Of a stretch of DNA of 64,000 nt, positions 18,086 through 34,183 are shown piece by piece (positions within the stretch are counted from its first letter, which is position 1; each line of letters starts with the position of its first letter). Source of the stretch: Hyphomicrobium sp. (GTDB lineage Bacteria > Pseudomonadota > Alphaproteobacteria > Rhizobiales > Hyphomicrobiaceae); assembly GCA_013141015.1 (NCBI GenBank), contig JABFRT010000004.1, positions 62,001-126,000 of the forward strand. The letters are read 5' to 3'. The notes under the pieces are model-generated. The model worked only from the letters and a program-made list of their open reading frames with translations. It had not been told where the DNA came from and ran no database searches. Both the position numbers and the translations under genes were made by a program.

Positions 18086-18119
18086 TGTAAAGCAAAATTT
18101 ACGTCAAGCTAGATTGACA
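18086..18119. promoter_or_regulatory. Two overlapping imperfect PpsR palindromes in the ppaA/bchF divergent gap
   Basis: Site A at 18086-18103 reads TGTAAAGCAAAATTTACG (TGT-N12-ACG). Site B at 18102-18119 reads CGTCAAGCTAGATTGACA (CGT-N12-ACA). Each has one mismatch to TGT-N12-ACA, and they share two bases, placing their centres 16 bp apart on nearly the same helix face. They lie 76 bp upstream of the bchF ATG. The rest of the 17896-18194 gap is AT-rich and holds the two divergent promoters; no other motif stands out. Confidence 0.5.
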
Positions 18120-18194
18120 TTCAATTTTGCTGCTTCATAGTTCTCCCTACGCCCCTCCACCGCAAGTGACGGGGCACAGGGGAGTAACCACACG

Positions 18195-20023
<1,829 letters not shown>

Positions 20024-20025
20024 CG

Positions 20026-21622
20026 ATGCAATTGACCCTTTGGACCTATGAGGGACCGCCGCACATCGGTGCCATGCGCATCGCCACCGCAATGGATGGC
20101 CTGCATTACGTGCTCCACGCCCCCCAAGGTGATACCTACGCCGATTTGCTGTTCACAATGATTGAACGGCGCGACAAGCGCCCGCCAGTGACCTACACCA
20201 CCTTCCAGGCTCGCGATCTTGGCAGCGATACCGCCGAACTTTTTAAAACAACGGCGCTGGACGCGTATGAGCGTTTCAAGCCCGAAGCGATGATCGTCGG
20301 CGCATCATGCACCGCTGAACTGATCCAGGATGATCCGGGCGGCCTTGCCAAAGCACTGGCACTCCCAATTCCCGTCATTCCACTGGAATTGCCGGCTTAC
20401 CAGAAAAAAGAAAACTGGGGCGCGGCTGAAACGTTCTATCAAATCGTCCGGGCTCTTGCGGGCGCGCATGCGCCGGCGCCCGGCTTCAAACGCACCGCCC
20501 GCTTAGATGGCGCGAGCCCCACCTGCAATATTCTCGGCGCAACGGCTCTTGGCTTCCGCCACCGCGACGATGTGCAGGAGATCTCCAAACTGCTCACCAG
20601 CATGGGCATCACCGTCAACGTGGTCGCACCCTATGGCTGCCGCCCCTCCGATATTGCCCGCTTGGGCGAGGCTGATTTCAACGTTGTGCTCTATCCGGAA
20701 ATCGCCGGGCAGGCCGCCCAATGGCTGAAGCGCACATTCGATCAGCCATTCACCAAAGTCATTCCAATTGGCGTCGGCGCAACCCGCGATTTCATAGCCG
20801 AAGTTGCCGGGATTACCGGCGTCGATCCGGCGCCCGTTTTCGCCCAGCCGGACGCCCGGTCGCCGTGGTACACGCGCTCGGTCGATTCCACATATCTGAC
20901 CGGCAAACGCGTTTTCATCTTCGGCGACGCGTCGCACGCGATTGCTGCAGCCCGCGTGGCCTCCAAAGAACTGGGTTTTACGGTTGTTGGCCTTGGCACC
21001 TACTCGCGTGAGTTTGCCCGCGACGTACGCGAGGCAGCCAAACTCTACGGCATCGAAGCGCTGATCACCGACGACTATCTGGACGTCGAACAAGCGGTGC
21101 AAGCGCTCAATCCAGAACTGGTGCTTGGCACGCAAATGGAACGCCACATTGCCAAGCGGCTCGGCGTTCCCTGCGCCGTCATCTCAGCACCCGTCCACGT
21201 TCAGGATTTTCCGGCGCGCTATTCCCCTCAGATGGGCTTTGAAGGCGCCAACGTGTTGTTCGACACCTGGGTGCATCCGCTGATGATGGGCCTTGAAGAA
21301 CACCTGCTGGCGATGTTCCGCAACGATTTCGAATTTCATGACGCCGCCGCGCCATCGCATCTTGGCAAAAGCGCTGCACCGGCCAAACCGCCCGCGCATC
21401 AGGCACCACCGGACGCGCAGCCGGTGTTCGCGGACACCCCACAGGCGGGGGCCAGCATTACCCCGGTGGAGGCGGATGCTTCTGGTCCAGTCATTTGGCT
21501 GGCTGAGGCTGAGAAGGAACTTGGCAAAATTCCGTTCTTCGTGCGCGGCAAGGCCCGCCGGAACACCGAACGCTACGCGGCAGACCTGAAACTGAAGAGC
21601 ATTTCAATAGAGACCCTATACG

Positions 21623-21648
<26 letters not shown>
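20026..21648 (+). CDS. bchB: Dark-operative protochlorophyllide reductase subunit B
   Basis: Partner of BchN in the catalytic tetramer that reduces the C17-C18 double bond of protochlorophyllide. Asp36, the unusual fourth ligand of the NB cluster, is present ([10 protein letters not shown]). The 540-aa chain has the typical core and then a Pro/Ala-rich linker (about 435-480) before the C-terminal conserved domain ending in [16 protein letters not shown]. The ATG at 20026 is chosen because it gives the canonical N-terminus [15 protein letters not shown]; the same frame is open upstream inside bchN. Its 3' end overlaps bchH by 26 bp. Confidence 0.97.
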
Positions 21649-26327
<4,679 letters not shown>

Positions 26328-26328
<1 letters not shown>

Positions 26329-27062
26329 TGCATACGCTGTCTTACCGCAACCGCCGCCGCGAAATCGAAACCTACTTTGACCGTACAGCGTCAGAGACGT
26401 GGTCCCGTTTGACGTCGGATGCCCCTGTCAGCCGTATCCGCGCGACGGTGCGGGCAGGCCGCGATGAAATGCGCGCCGTGCTTCTGGCAGCCCTGCCCCA
26501 CGACTTAACCGGACGGCGCATACTGGATGCAGGCTGCGGAACCGGCGCGTTGGCGCGCGAAGCAGCGCGGCGCGGCGCAGACGTGGTTGCTATCGACATC
26601 GCCCCGTCCCTTGTCAATGTCGCGCGCGACCGGGCCTCGGATGCGGTGCCAGATCCACAATTCGATACCGGCAAAGGCCGTGTCGAATTTCTGGTCGGCG
26701 ATATGCTCGACCCGGCGCTCGGCCGCTTCGATCACATCGTTGCGATGGACAGCCTCATTCACTACCGCACACCCGATATGGTGGCGATGATCGCAGCGCT
26801 CGCCGCACGTACCAATCATTCAATCCACTTCACCTTTGCGCCCGGCACGCGCGCGCTGATGGCCATGCGTGCCGTCGGCCGCCTGTTTCCACAAGGCGAT
26901 CGCGCACCGGCGATTGAACCTGTCGAGGAACAGGTTCTGCGCCGCGCCTTACAGGCAAACACAGCACTCAGCGGCTGGACCCCCGGCCCAAACCAGCGTG
27001 TGAGCCGTGGATTTTACAAGTCGGAAGCCATGACCATCGCCCGGGAAGGCGCTGCAGCATGA
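26328..27062 (+). CDS. bchM: Mg-protoporphyrin IX O-methyltransferase
   Basis: Transfers a methyl group from S-adenosylmethionine to the C13 propionate of Mg-protoporphyrin IX. The SAM motif I, DAGCGTG, is at residues 67-73, with VVAIDIAPSLV following and the post-core block LIHYRTPDMV. I use the ATG at 26328, which shares one base with the bchL stop (TGATG); a TTG one codon earlier is less likely. 244 aa. Its stop overlaps lhaA by 4 bp. Confidence 0.95.
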
Positions 27063-28489
27063 AGACCTGGAACGATAGGCTTGCGTTGCAATGGGCCAGG
27101 CTGTCGCCGGCCATGCTGCCGTTTGCCGATGTCGCAACGGCTGAGCTGCCGCTTGGCCGCTTGCTGCGCTTGTCTCTATTTCAGGTGTCTGTTGCCATCG
27201 CCGTCGTGCTGCTCAACGGAACGCTCAACCGCGTAATGATTGTCGAACTCGGCATGTCGAGTTCGGTTGTCGCGCTGATGGTTTCGCTGCCGCTGCTGTT
27301 TGCCCCGTTCCGCGCGTTGATCGGCCATCGCTCAGATACGCACCGCACTGCACTTGGCTGGCGGCGCGCGCCTTTTATCTGGATCGGTTCGCTGCTGCAG
27401 TTCGGTGGCTTGGCCATCATGCCGTTCGCGCTCATTCTTCTGTCGGGCGATACAATTGGCCCATCATGGATTGGCGCGACCGGAGCGGCGCTGGCGTTTC
27501 TGCTGGTCGGCGTCGGTATGCACACCACACAAACCGCTGGATTAGCGCTTGCGACAGATATCGCCGCTGCGGAGAGCCGTCCACGCGTTGTCGCATTTCT
27601 TTATGTGATGCTGTTGGTTGGAACAGTCGTCGGTTCACTGCTGTTTGGCGCGCTGCTCGCGGATTTCAGCCAACTGCGCCTGATCCAGGTGATTCAAGGC
27701 TCAGCCGTCGTAACGGTCGTGCTCAATGTCATCGCGCTTTGGAAGCAGGAAGCGCGCCGCCCGACACATGACCGCGCAGACGTCGATCCGGACTTTTACA
27801 CCATGTGGCACACGTTCGCGGATGCGCCGGGTGCACGCCGCACGCTTGTCGCGATTGGCCTTGGCACTGCGGCGTTCAGCATGCAGGATATTTTGCTGGA
27901 ACCGTACGGCGGCGAGGTGCTGCACTTCACTGTTGGCGAAACCACCGCATTGACCGGCATGCTTGCTGCCGGAACGCTTGCAGGTTTCGCGGTCGCCGCC
28001 AGCCAGTTGAGCCGAGGCATCGACACCTACCGGATCGCAGCGTCCGGCGCATTGGCCGGACTGATCGCCTTTCCATCCGTGATGCTGTCCGGCCCGATTG
28101 AATCGGCGGCGCTGTTCCGCATCGGCACGATCTTGATCGGCTTTGGCGGCGGGTTGTTTTCAGTCGGCAGCTTGACGGCTGCGATGGAAATTGCAGCCAA
28201 AGGCGCCAACGGCATGGCACTTGGCGCGTGGGGGGCGGTGCAGGCCACAGCGGCCGGCCTCGCCATCGCCTCAAGCGGCGCCATCCGCGACGGCATCACC
28301 AAACTCGCTGGCGCCGGAGCACTTGGACCTGCATTCCAAAGTCCAGCCTCTGGTTACAACGTCGTCTATCTCATCGAAATCATCTTACTGTTTGCAACGC
28401 TTGCCGTCGCTGGTCCGCTTGTCGGCCGCAGCCGGTTGGCGGGGCGGCAACTCTCGTCACGCTTCGGTATCGCGGAATTTCCCGGATAG
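27059..28489 (+). CDS. lhaA: Light-harvesting 1 assembly protein LhaA (PucC family)
   Basis: Twelve-helix MFS-type membrane protein of the bacteriochlorophyll delivery (BCD) family that is needed for LH1 assembly in Rhodobacter. The 476-aa sequence has the family marks LRLSLFQVSVAIAVVLLNGTLNRVMIVELG, FAPFRALIGHRSD and RRAPFIWIGSLLQFGGLAIMPFAL. It is placed between bchM and puhA, the standard PGC position of lhaA. Its 3' part probably carries an internal puhA promoter, as in known superoperons, but I cannot identify one. Confidence 0.93.
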   Translation: MKTWNDRLALQWARLSPAMLPFADVATAELPLGRLLRLSLFQVSVAIAVVLLNGTLNRVMIVELGMSSSVVALMVSLPLLFAPFRALIGHRSDTHRTALGWRRAPFIWIGSLLQFGGLAIMPFALILLSGDTIGPSWIGATGAALAFLLVGVGMHTTQTAGLALATDIAAAESRPRVVAFLYVMLLVGTVVGSLLFGALLADFSQLRLIQVIQGSAVVTVVLNVIALWKQEARRPTHDRADVDPDFYTMWHTFADAPGARRTLVAIGLGTAAFSMQDILLEPYGGEVLHFTVGETTALTGMLAAGTLAGFAVAASQLSRGIDTYRIAASGALAGLIAFPSVMLSGPIESAALFRIGTILIGFGGGLFSVGSLTAAMEIAAKGANGMALGAWGAVQATAAGLAIASSGAIRDGITKLAGAGALGPAFQSPASGYNVVYLIEIILLFATLAVAGPLVGRSRLAGRQLSSRFGIAEFPG

Positions 28490-28513
28490 CTCCCACTTGA
28501 AAAGGAGAAACGT

Positions 28514-29281
28514 ATGAAACTCGGTCAAATCACCAGCTACATCGATGTAGCGCAGGTCACGCTCTATTTGTTCTGGATCTTCTTTGCAGGACTGCTGTTC
28601 TATTTGCGCCGCGAAGACCGCCGCGAAGGCTATCCGCTGTTCTCTGAACCGTCGAATACCTACAAGGACCAAGGCTTCCTGTTCATTCCGCCGCCGAAGG
28701 TGTTTATTCTTCCGCACGGCGGCACCGTGCTTGCGCCGAATGGCAAGTCCGACGACCGGCCGATCAAGGCTGCGAAAACCGCCGTATGGCCGGGCGCGCC
28801 GCTTGAGCCGTCAGGCGATCCGATGCTGGCAGCCGTTGGCCCTGGCGCCTACGCGGAACGCGCCAACATCGCCGACCCAATGCACGACGGCGCGGCCAAG
28901 ATCGTGCCATTGCGCGTTGCCACCAACTACGCAATTGACGCCTGTGACGGCGACCCGCGCGGCTATACTCTGATTGGCGGCGACCGTACCACAGCAGGAA
29001 CGATCAGCGACGTCTGGGTGGACCGCTCGGAAACGATGATCCGCTACCTCGAAGCCAACATCCCAGGTGCCGGCAGCCGGCTCATCCCGATCACCTTCGC
29101 GCGCATCGACAAGAACCGGCGCGAGGTCAAGGTGCACGCACTGTTTGCCAAGCACTTCGCCAACGTGCCGGCCTTGGCCAGCCCCAATCAGGTCACCCTG
29201 CTCGAAGAAGATAAAGTCTGCGCCTATTTTGGCGCCGGCACGCTCTACGCTCACCCCTCAAGAACGGAGCCATTGCTGTGA
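28514..29281 (+). CDS. puhA: Photosynthetic reaction centre H subunit
   Basis: The H subunit caps the cytoplasmic face of the reaction centre and shapes proton delivery to QB. The 255-aa protein has a single N-terminal membrane helix (about residues 12-31, DVAQVTLYLFWIFFAGLLFY) followed by the conserved RREDRREGYPL and the soluble barrel with YVGDRTTAGTIS-like blocks. A clear AAAAGGAG ribosome binding site precedes the ATG. First gene of the puhABC group; overlaps puhB. Confidence 0.97.
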   Translation: MKLGQITSYIDVAQVTLYLFWIFFAGLLFYLRREDRREGYPLFSEPSNTYKDQGFLFIPPPKVFILPHGGTVLAPNGKSDDRPIKAAKTAVWPGAPLEPSGDPMLAAVGPGAYAERANIADPMHDGAAKIVPLRVATNYAIDACDGDPRGYTLIGGDRTTAGTISDVWVDRSETMIRYLEANIPGAGSRLIPITFARIDKNRREVKVHALFAKHFANVPALASPNQVTLLEEDKVCAYFGAGTLYAHPSRTEPLL

Positions 29282-29946
29282 GTGACGAATACGATTGTGA
29301 ACCCGTACCGGGTCTGCCGCAAAACCTGCCTGAAGGTGAAGCACTGATTTGGCAGGGCTCTCCCTCCCCCACCGGCGTCGCGCAACGCGTTCTGCAAACG
29401 CGCGCTGTCGGCTTCTATTTTGCGCTTCTCGCGGCGGTTCCGTTGGTCACCGCGTTGGCGTCCGGCGCAAGCCTGACGAGTGCGATAGGAACCACCTTGC
29501 GGGTTGCTATTGCCGGCGCCATCGCCATTGCCATTCTGACGGTGCTGTCGCGCTTGATCGCCCGGACAACGATCTACTCGTTGACCAGCAAACGGATCGT
29601 CATGCGCTATGGTGTTGCTTTCCCGATGACGGTGAACATTCCGTTCAACGAGATCGCGTCTGTGGATTGCAAGACCTATGCGGATGGAAGCAGCGATATC
29701 GCACTCGCAACAAGCGGGCCATTGCGGCTGAGCTATCTGCACCTTTGGCCGCACGCGCGGAGCTGGCGGTTTGAAAAAGCCGAGCCAACTTTGCGTGTCG
29801 TGCCAGACGGGGCTGCGGTTGCCAAGTCTCTCGCCGAGGCGATGCTTGCTGCTGGCATGCAGGGTGCGGCAGCGCGAAGCCGCCAGTCCGTTGGCGCCAG
29901 TTCAAACAGCCAGGGTGTTCCAAACCTTGCCTCCGCCACCGCTTGA
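29278..29946 (+). CDS. puhB: Photosynthetic complex assembly protein PuhB
   Basis: Membrane protein with a PH-like cytoplasmic domain, needed for reaction-centre assembly. The 222-aa sequence has two or three hydrophobic segments (about 43-60, 68-92) and the conserved TTIYSLTSKRIVMRYGVAFPMTVNIPF block. The start is a GTG at 29278 that overlaps the puhA stop (GTGA), so initiation is likely coupled. The C-terminal 25 residues are Ser/Asn/Gln-rich and probably disordered. Confidence 0.92.
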   Translation: MSDEYDCEPVPGLPQNLPEGEALIWQGSPSPTGVAQRVLQTRAVGFYFALLAAVPLVTALASGASLTSAIGTTLRVAIAGAIAIAILTVLSRLIARTTIYSLTSKRIVMRYGVAFPMTVNIPFNEIASVDCKTYADGSSDIALATSGPLRLSYLHLWPHARSWRFEKAEPTLRVVPDGAAVAKSLAEAMLAAGMQGAAARSRQSVGASSNSQGVPNLASATA

Positions 29947-29963
29947 CGCAGGAGATGCCGGTC

Positions 29964-30425
29964 ATGTCTGAAGACGCTATAGACGCCCGCCCGTTCCCAC
30001 GAGGGGTTCTGATCGCAGCCAGTCTGTTGGTGCTGTTCACAATGCTTGCCGCAACCACCGCGCGGCGGACAGATATTGGTGCCACACGGCTCGATATCAG
30101 CAATGTTGCATCGCGCCGCGATATCACCTTCACCGAACAGACGGGCGGCATCATTTCGGCTTTCGACGCCCAAACCGGCGAACGCATTGCCGACATTCAG
30201 AGCGCGGGCAACGGCTTTGTCGGGGTTGTGCTGAAGGGCCTGAAGCGCGAGCGAAGCATTGCTGGCGTCAACACAGAACTTCCCTATACTTTATTGCACC
30301 TTGAAGATGGCCGCTCGGTTCTCGATGATCCAGCGACCGGCAAACTCGTGACGCTTGGCGCATTCGGCCCCGACAATCTCAAAGCCTTTACCCAGTTGCT
30401 GAACAAGGGGAGTGCAAACCCATGA
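29964..30425 (+). CDS. puhC: Photosynthetic complex assembly protein PuhC
   Basis: Accessory protein for reaction-centre/LH1 core organisation. The 153-aa product has one N-terminal membrane helix (about residues 13-31, GVLIAASLLVLFTMLAATTA) and a periplasmic domain containing the family block DRTITFTEQ-like segment and GFVGVVLKGLKRER. I chose the ATG at 29964 with GGAG ten bases before it; a TTG at 29943 would add seven residues and overlap puhB. It ends in ATGA with the next small gene. Confidence 0.88.
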   Translation: MSEDAIDARPFPRGVLIAASLLVLFTMLAATTARRTDIGATRLDISNVASRRDITFTEQTGGIISAFDAQTGERIADIQSAGNGFVGVVLKGLKRERSIAGVNTELPYTLLHLEDGRSVLDDPATGKLVTLGAFGPDNLKAFTQLLNKGSANP

Positions 30426-30727
30426 TGCCTTCGATTTTCAGACGCCGGACCCGCGCCACCGTGCCGTGTACCATCGAAATCGAAAACACCTTTGAAAGCC
30501 TGCACGCCCACGTCGAATTGCACGGCGCAGCGCCCGTCGATGCGGGCGACGAAGTGCTGGTTCACGGCGACATGATCCGTGTGCCTTACGGCCACAAGGT
30601 TACGCTGCAGCGGCTGGCGACGGTCACGCGCGCCAGCGGACTGGAACGCGCGCTGACAATTCTCGCCGCCCGCCTCGAATTGACAGAACTTTATGAAGTC
30701 AGCTTCTCCTCGGGGAGGAAACTATGA
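30422..30727 (+). CDS. Small PGC protein between puhC and acsF (101 aa)
   Basis: Function not known to me. The 101-aa protein has no membrane segment, no cysteine pair and an N-terminal Arg-rich patch, then a stretch that reads like a small beta-rich domain ([22 protein letters not shown], then [15 protein letters not shown]). It is joined by 4-bp ATGA overlaps to puhC upstream and acsF downstream, so its stoichiometry is tied to both. A small gene in this position occurs in other acsF-bearing PGCs as I recall. A role in AcsF or core-complex assembly is inference. Confidence 0.8.
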   Translation: MMPSIFRRRTRATVPCTIEIENTFESLHAHVELHGAAPVDAGDEVLVHGDMIRVPYGHKVTLQRLATVTRASGLERALTILAARLELTELYEVSFSSGRKL

Positions 30728-31791
30728 CCATCGAAACCATCAGCCTCGCACCCAATGAGACGACCCGGCATGCCGCTGAAGAAGCGATGCTCAGCCCGCG
30801 CTTCTACACCACAGACTTCGATGAACTCGACAAGATCGACATATCCTCCGTCCGCAAGGAATGGGATGCGATCCTTGAAGAACTGCGCGCCGACCCGAAC
30901 AAGGGCCACTTCCGCCGCACGGAAGCCTGGGATGCGTTCGATCTCAACGCGCTGCCGGAAGGCTTGCGCAAGGAGTTTGTCGATTTCCTCGTCAGCTCGC
31001 TGACAGCTGAATTCTCCGGCTGCGTGCTCTACGCTGAAATGCGCAAGCGCGGAAAAAATGCGGACATTGTCGAGCTGTTCAAATACATGAGCCGCGACGA
31101 GGCCCGGCACGCAGGCTTCATCAACGACAGCCTGAAAGACCTGGGCATCGGCATCGACCTTGGATTTCTCACCAAAGCCAAGAAGTACACCTTCTTCCGG
31201 CCCAAGTTCATTTTCTACGCAACCTACCTGTCGGAAAAAATTGGTTACGCGCGCTACATCACGATCTTCCGCCACCTCGAACGCCACCCGGAGAAGCGCT
31301 TCCACCCAATTTTCAAATGGTTTGAAAAGTGGTGCAACGACGAATTCCGCCATGGCGAAGCCTTCGCGTTGCTGATGCGCTCCAATCCGCAATTGCTTAC
31401 AGGTGTCAACAAGCTCTGGGTCCGGTTCTTCGTGCTCGCGGTCTACGCCACGATGTATGTGCGCGATCACGCGCGGCCGGCATTCCATGAGGCACTTGGT
31501 ATCGAGCCGACTGACTACGACTTCCGCGTCTTCCGCCTGACGTCTGAAATCGCCCGCCAGGTTTTCCCGGTTGAAATCGATATCGACAATCCGCGCTTCC
31601 TGAAAAACCTGGAAAAGTTGCGCATCATCAACGACCGGGTAGAAGCCATGCGCGACGAGAGCGGATTTTCAGCCAAGCTCAAACGTTATGGTCATGCGGC
31701 GTCTGCCCTCGCGGCGTTCGCCGGTCTCTACACAATACCCGCTCGCAAGAATGCTCTGCCGAAGCAGATCCGCCTGGAACCTGTCTGGTAA
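30724..31791 (+). CDS. acsF: Mg-protoporphyrin IX monomethyl ester oxidative cyclase
   Basis: Oxygen-dependent di-iron enzyme that forms the isocyclic ring of (bacterio)chlorophyll. The 355-aa sequence shows the paired iron-ligand motifs E126-A-R-H129 ([10 protein letters not shown]) and E207-F-R-H210 ([10 protein letters not shown]), with the earlier E105 in LYAEMRK. Length matches AcsF. No bchE (the radical-SAM anaerobic cyclase) is in the window, so from this stretch alone cyclisation depends on oxygen; bchE could lie elsewhere. It overlaps orf101 by 4 bp and precedes puhE by 15 bp. Confidence 0.97.
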   Translation: MTIETISLAPNETTRHAAEEAMLSPRFYTTDFDELDKIDISSVRKEWDAILEELRADPNKGHFRRTEAWDAFDLNALPEGLRKEFVDFLVSSLTAEFSGCVLYAEMRKRGKNADIVELFKYMSRDEARHAGFINDSLKDLGIGIDLGFLTKAKKYTFFRPKFIFYATYLSEKIGYARYITIFRHLERHPEKRFHPIFKWFEKWCNDEFRHGEAFALLMRSNPQLLTGVNKLWVRFFVLAVYATMYVRDHARPAFHEALGIEPTDYDFRVFRLTSEIARQVFPVEIDIDNPRFLKNLEKLRIINDRVEAMRDESGFSAKLKRYGHAASALAAFAGLYTIPARKNALPKQIRLEPVW

Positions 31792-31806
31792 CTAAGGAAC
31801 ACGCGC

Positions 31807-32619
31807 GTGGCCCTCTATGTAATGCCGGTCATATTCGCACTCTTCGTCTGGTGGTTTTCCACCGGCCTGGTGCTGTATGTGGTCGGCCGGCCGCGCGCCT
31901 CTCACGCCAATGCCATGATGGCGACGACCGCGCTGCTCGGCGCCGGGCTGTGGGGCATTTGGTGGAGCGGCACCGATGAAACCGTCAGTGGCGCCTATAT
32001 CGCATTCGCCTCGGCACTGCTCGTTTGGGGGTGGCATGAAATGTCATTCTTGCTTGGGTTCATCACCGGTCCGCGCACAACCGCGAGCCCTGAGAGGACA
32101 TCGCCGCGCGCGCCGCTCAGCGCGTCCATCGAGGTCGTGATCTATCATGAGTTCGCCATCGCCATCACTGCCGCGCTGATCTACATTTTGTCAGCTGAGG
32201 CGCCCAACCAGGTTGGGCTCTGGACCTTCGTCATTTTGTGGTTGGCCCGGCTCAGCACAAAATTCAATATCTATCTGGGTGTGCCCAATCACACAGAGCA
32301 GTTCCTGCCGGCGCACCTCAAATATCTGGCCACCTACTTCTGCCGGCGGCCGATGAATCTGCTGTTTCCGGTGTCGGTCACGGTATCGACAATTATCACC
32401 GCTCTGCTGATCATCGACGCGACCGCCGCCAATGCGCTTCCGCATCAGATCGCAGGCTCCGTTTTTCTGGCGACGCTGCTGGCGCTTGCCGTTCTCGAAC
32501 ACTGGTTTCTTGTGCTGCCGCTGCCGTCCGCAGAATTGTGGAGTTGGGGCTTAGCATCGCGCAAACACGAAGCACTCAAAGCAGACAGCCGAATTGCCGC
32601 CACGGGGATCAACGCATGA
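31807..32619 (+). CDS. puhE: Photosynthetic assembly protein PuhE (DUF3623)
   Basis: Integral membrane protein of the puh group; in Rhodobacter capsulatus PuhE affects bacteriochlorophyll level and reaction-centre assembly. The 270-aa protein has about seven hydrophobic segments and the family blocks [19 protein letters not shown] and [23 protein letters not shown]. The start is a GTG at 31807 with AAGGAA upstream. It lies between acsF and hemA, as in many Rhizobiales PGCs. Confidence 0.93.
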   Translation: MALYVMPVIFALFVWWFSTGLVLYVVGRPRASHANAMMATTALLGAGLWGIWWSGTDETVSGAYIAFASALLVWGWHEMSFLLGFITGPRTTASPERTSPRAPLSASIEVVIYHEFAIAITAALIYILSAEAPNQVGLWTFVILWLARLSTKFNIYLGVPNHTEQFLPAHLKYLATYFCRRPMNLLFPVSVTVSTIITALLIIDATAANALPHQIAGSVFLATLLALAVLEHWFLVLPLPSAELWSWGLASRKHEALKADSRIAATGINA

Positions 32620-32668
32620 CGGCCACCGGCATAAGACAAAACAAACTTCGCCCAGACGGGAGGGACCT

Positions 32669-33901
32669 ATGAACTACGACGCCATTTTTACTTCGCACCT
32701 CGATGGGCTGAGAGCTGAGGGCCGCTATCGCGTGTTCGCCGACATCCGCCGGACGCGCGGCGCATTCCCCGCCGGTATGCGCCACAGCGCTGACGGCGTG
32801 TCGCCGATCACTGTCTGGTGCTCGAACGATTATCTCGGCATGGGACAAAATCCATCGGTCGTTGCCGCCATGCATGACGCGCTCGACACGGTTGGCGCAG
32901 GGTCGGGCGGCACACGCAACATCTCCGGCACTACGCACTATCATGTCGAGCTCGAAGCCGAGATCGCAGACCTGCACGGCAAGGAATCGGCACTGTTATT
33001 CACATCGGCCTATGTTGCCAACGACGCGACGCTGTCGACGCTTGTCAAACTTCTGCCCGGCACCATCATTTATTCAGACGAAAAAAACCACGCCTCGATG
33101 ATTGAAGGCATCCGCCATGGCGGCGGCCAAAAGCGGGTGTTCCGCCACAATGACCTGGATGATCTTGAAGCCAAGCTGCGCGAAGCACCAATCGGCTCGT
33201 CGAAGATCATCGCCTTTGAGAGTGTCTATTCGATGGATGGCGACGTGGCGCCAATTGCTGCCATTTGCGATCTCGCCAAGAAGTACGGCGCCCTGACCTA
33301 CCTCGACGAAGTCCACGCGGTTGGCATGTATGGCCCACGCGGCGGCGGCATTGCCGAACGCGAAGGCGTGATGCACCGCGTCGACGTCATCAACGGCACC
33401 ATGGCCAAGGGTTTCGGCGTGATGGGCGGGTACATCGCCTCGACACGCAATTTGTGCGACGCGATCCGCTCGTTTGCGGCGGGCTTTATTTTCACGACTT
33501 CGCTCGCGCCCGTCATTGCGGCTGGCGCCCTGGCCAGTATCCGCTATCTCAAAAACCACTCTGACGAACGCGTGCAACATCAAATGCGCGCCGCCAAGCT
33601 CAAGGGCATGTTACGCGACGCGCAAATCCCGATCATCGAGAACCCAAGCCACATCGTGCCGATCCTGGTCCGCAACCCGGTCCACTGCAAAATCGTCACC
33701 GATATTCTGCTCAACCATCACAACATCTACGTGCAGCCGATCAATTATCCGACCGTTCCAAAAGGTACGGAGCGGATGCGCTTGACACCGACGCCGCTGC
33801 ATTCCGACGCGCAAATGGAGAAACTTGTCGGTGTACTGGCAGAGCTTTGGTCTGCATGCCCCATGGCCAACGGTCAGATGGTCAAGCTGGCCGCGGCCTG
33901 A
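32669..33901 (+). CDS. hemA: 5-aminolevulinate synthase
   Basis: PLP enzyme that condenses succinyl-CoA and glycine to 5-aminolevulinate, the first step of tetrapyrrole synthesis (Shemin pathway). The 410-aa chain carries the PLP lysine K247 ([10 protein letters not shown]), the pyridine-ring aspartate in [12 protein letters not shown], and the glycine-rich [14 protein letters not shown]. The ATG at 32669 follows GGGAGG by five bases; the frame is open 75 bp upstream without homology. As the last gene of the long operon it ties precursor supply to bacteriochlorophyll demand. Another hemA may exist elsewhere. Confidence 0.97.
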   Translation: MNYDAIFTSHLDGLRAEGRYRVFADIRRTRGAFPAGMRHSADGVSPITVWCSNDYLGMGQNPSVVAAMHDALDTVGAGSGGTRNISGTTHYHVELEAEIADLHGKESALLFTSAYVANDATLSTLVKLLPGTIIYSDEKNHASMIEGIRHGGGQKRVFRHNDLDDLEAKLREAPIGSSKIIAFESVYSMDGDVAPIAAICDLAKKYGALTYLDEVHAVGMYGPRGGGIAEREGVMHRVDVINGTMAKGFGVMGGYIASTRNLCDAIRSFAAGFIFTTSLAPVIAAGALASIRYLKNHSDERVQHQMRAAKLKGMLRDAQIPIIENPSHIVPILVRNPVHCKIVTDILLNHHNIYVQPINYPTVPKGTERMRLTPTPLHSDAQMEKLVGVLAELWSACPMANGQMVKLAAA

Positions 33902-34183
33902 TTTGCGACAGCCAGTTTGTGCAACAGACAGTGCAAATGGCTGGATGCGCCAGCCGCCGGTTCTGGCGGAGACTTCTGCCCGCCATTCTGGCGGTCCGTT
34001 TCAGCCGCCACCTCGACGAATGAGTTGTATGTCTGTAAGATGCTCCCCGTCGCCGCGTGCTGCGATGGGGAGCGTGCCCGGTGGGCGCGGTCCCCTAAAG
34101 CAGGTTTAGAGGCGATCCATCGGCCAATCCCGGAGTTCATTCCGAGTGGCCACTCACATTGCGCCGCCCTGGAGGTGATACCC
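33902..34183. other. 282-bp spacer after hemA
   Basis: No gene seen. Two adjacent hairpins follow hemA: CCGCC-N6-GGCGG at 33954-33969 and CCGCCA-TTC-TGGCGG at 33980-33994, the second followed by only a short T run, so a weak terminator at best. A third, 12-bp stem lies at 34042-34073 (listed separately). Confidence 0.45.
34042..34073. other. 12-bp stem-loop upstream of the 149-aa membrane gene
   Basis: GCTCCCCGTCGC at 34042-34053 pairs with GCGATGGGGAGC at 34062-34073 (one G-T pair) around an 8-nt loop. There is no T tract after it on either strand. It may be an attenuator, a processed leader or a protein site; no known riboswitch is recognised. Confidence 0.4.

Noticed and set aside
33917-34183. 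N-terminal extension of the 149-aa membrane protein
   Set aside because: The strong Shine-Dalgarno and membrane start favour ATG at 34184; the extension contains the hairpins and is not protein-like.
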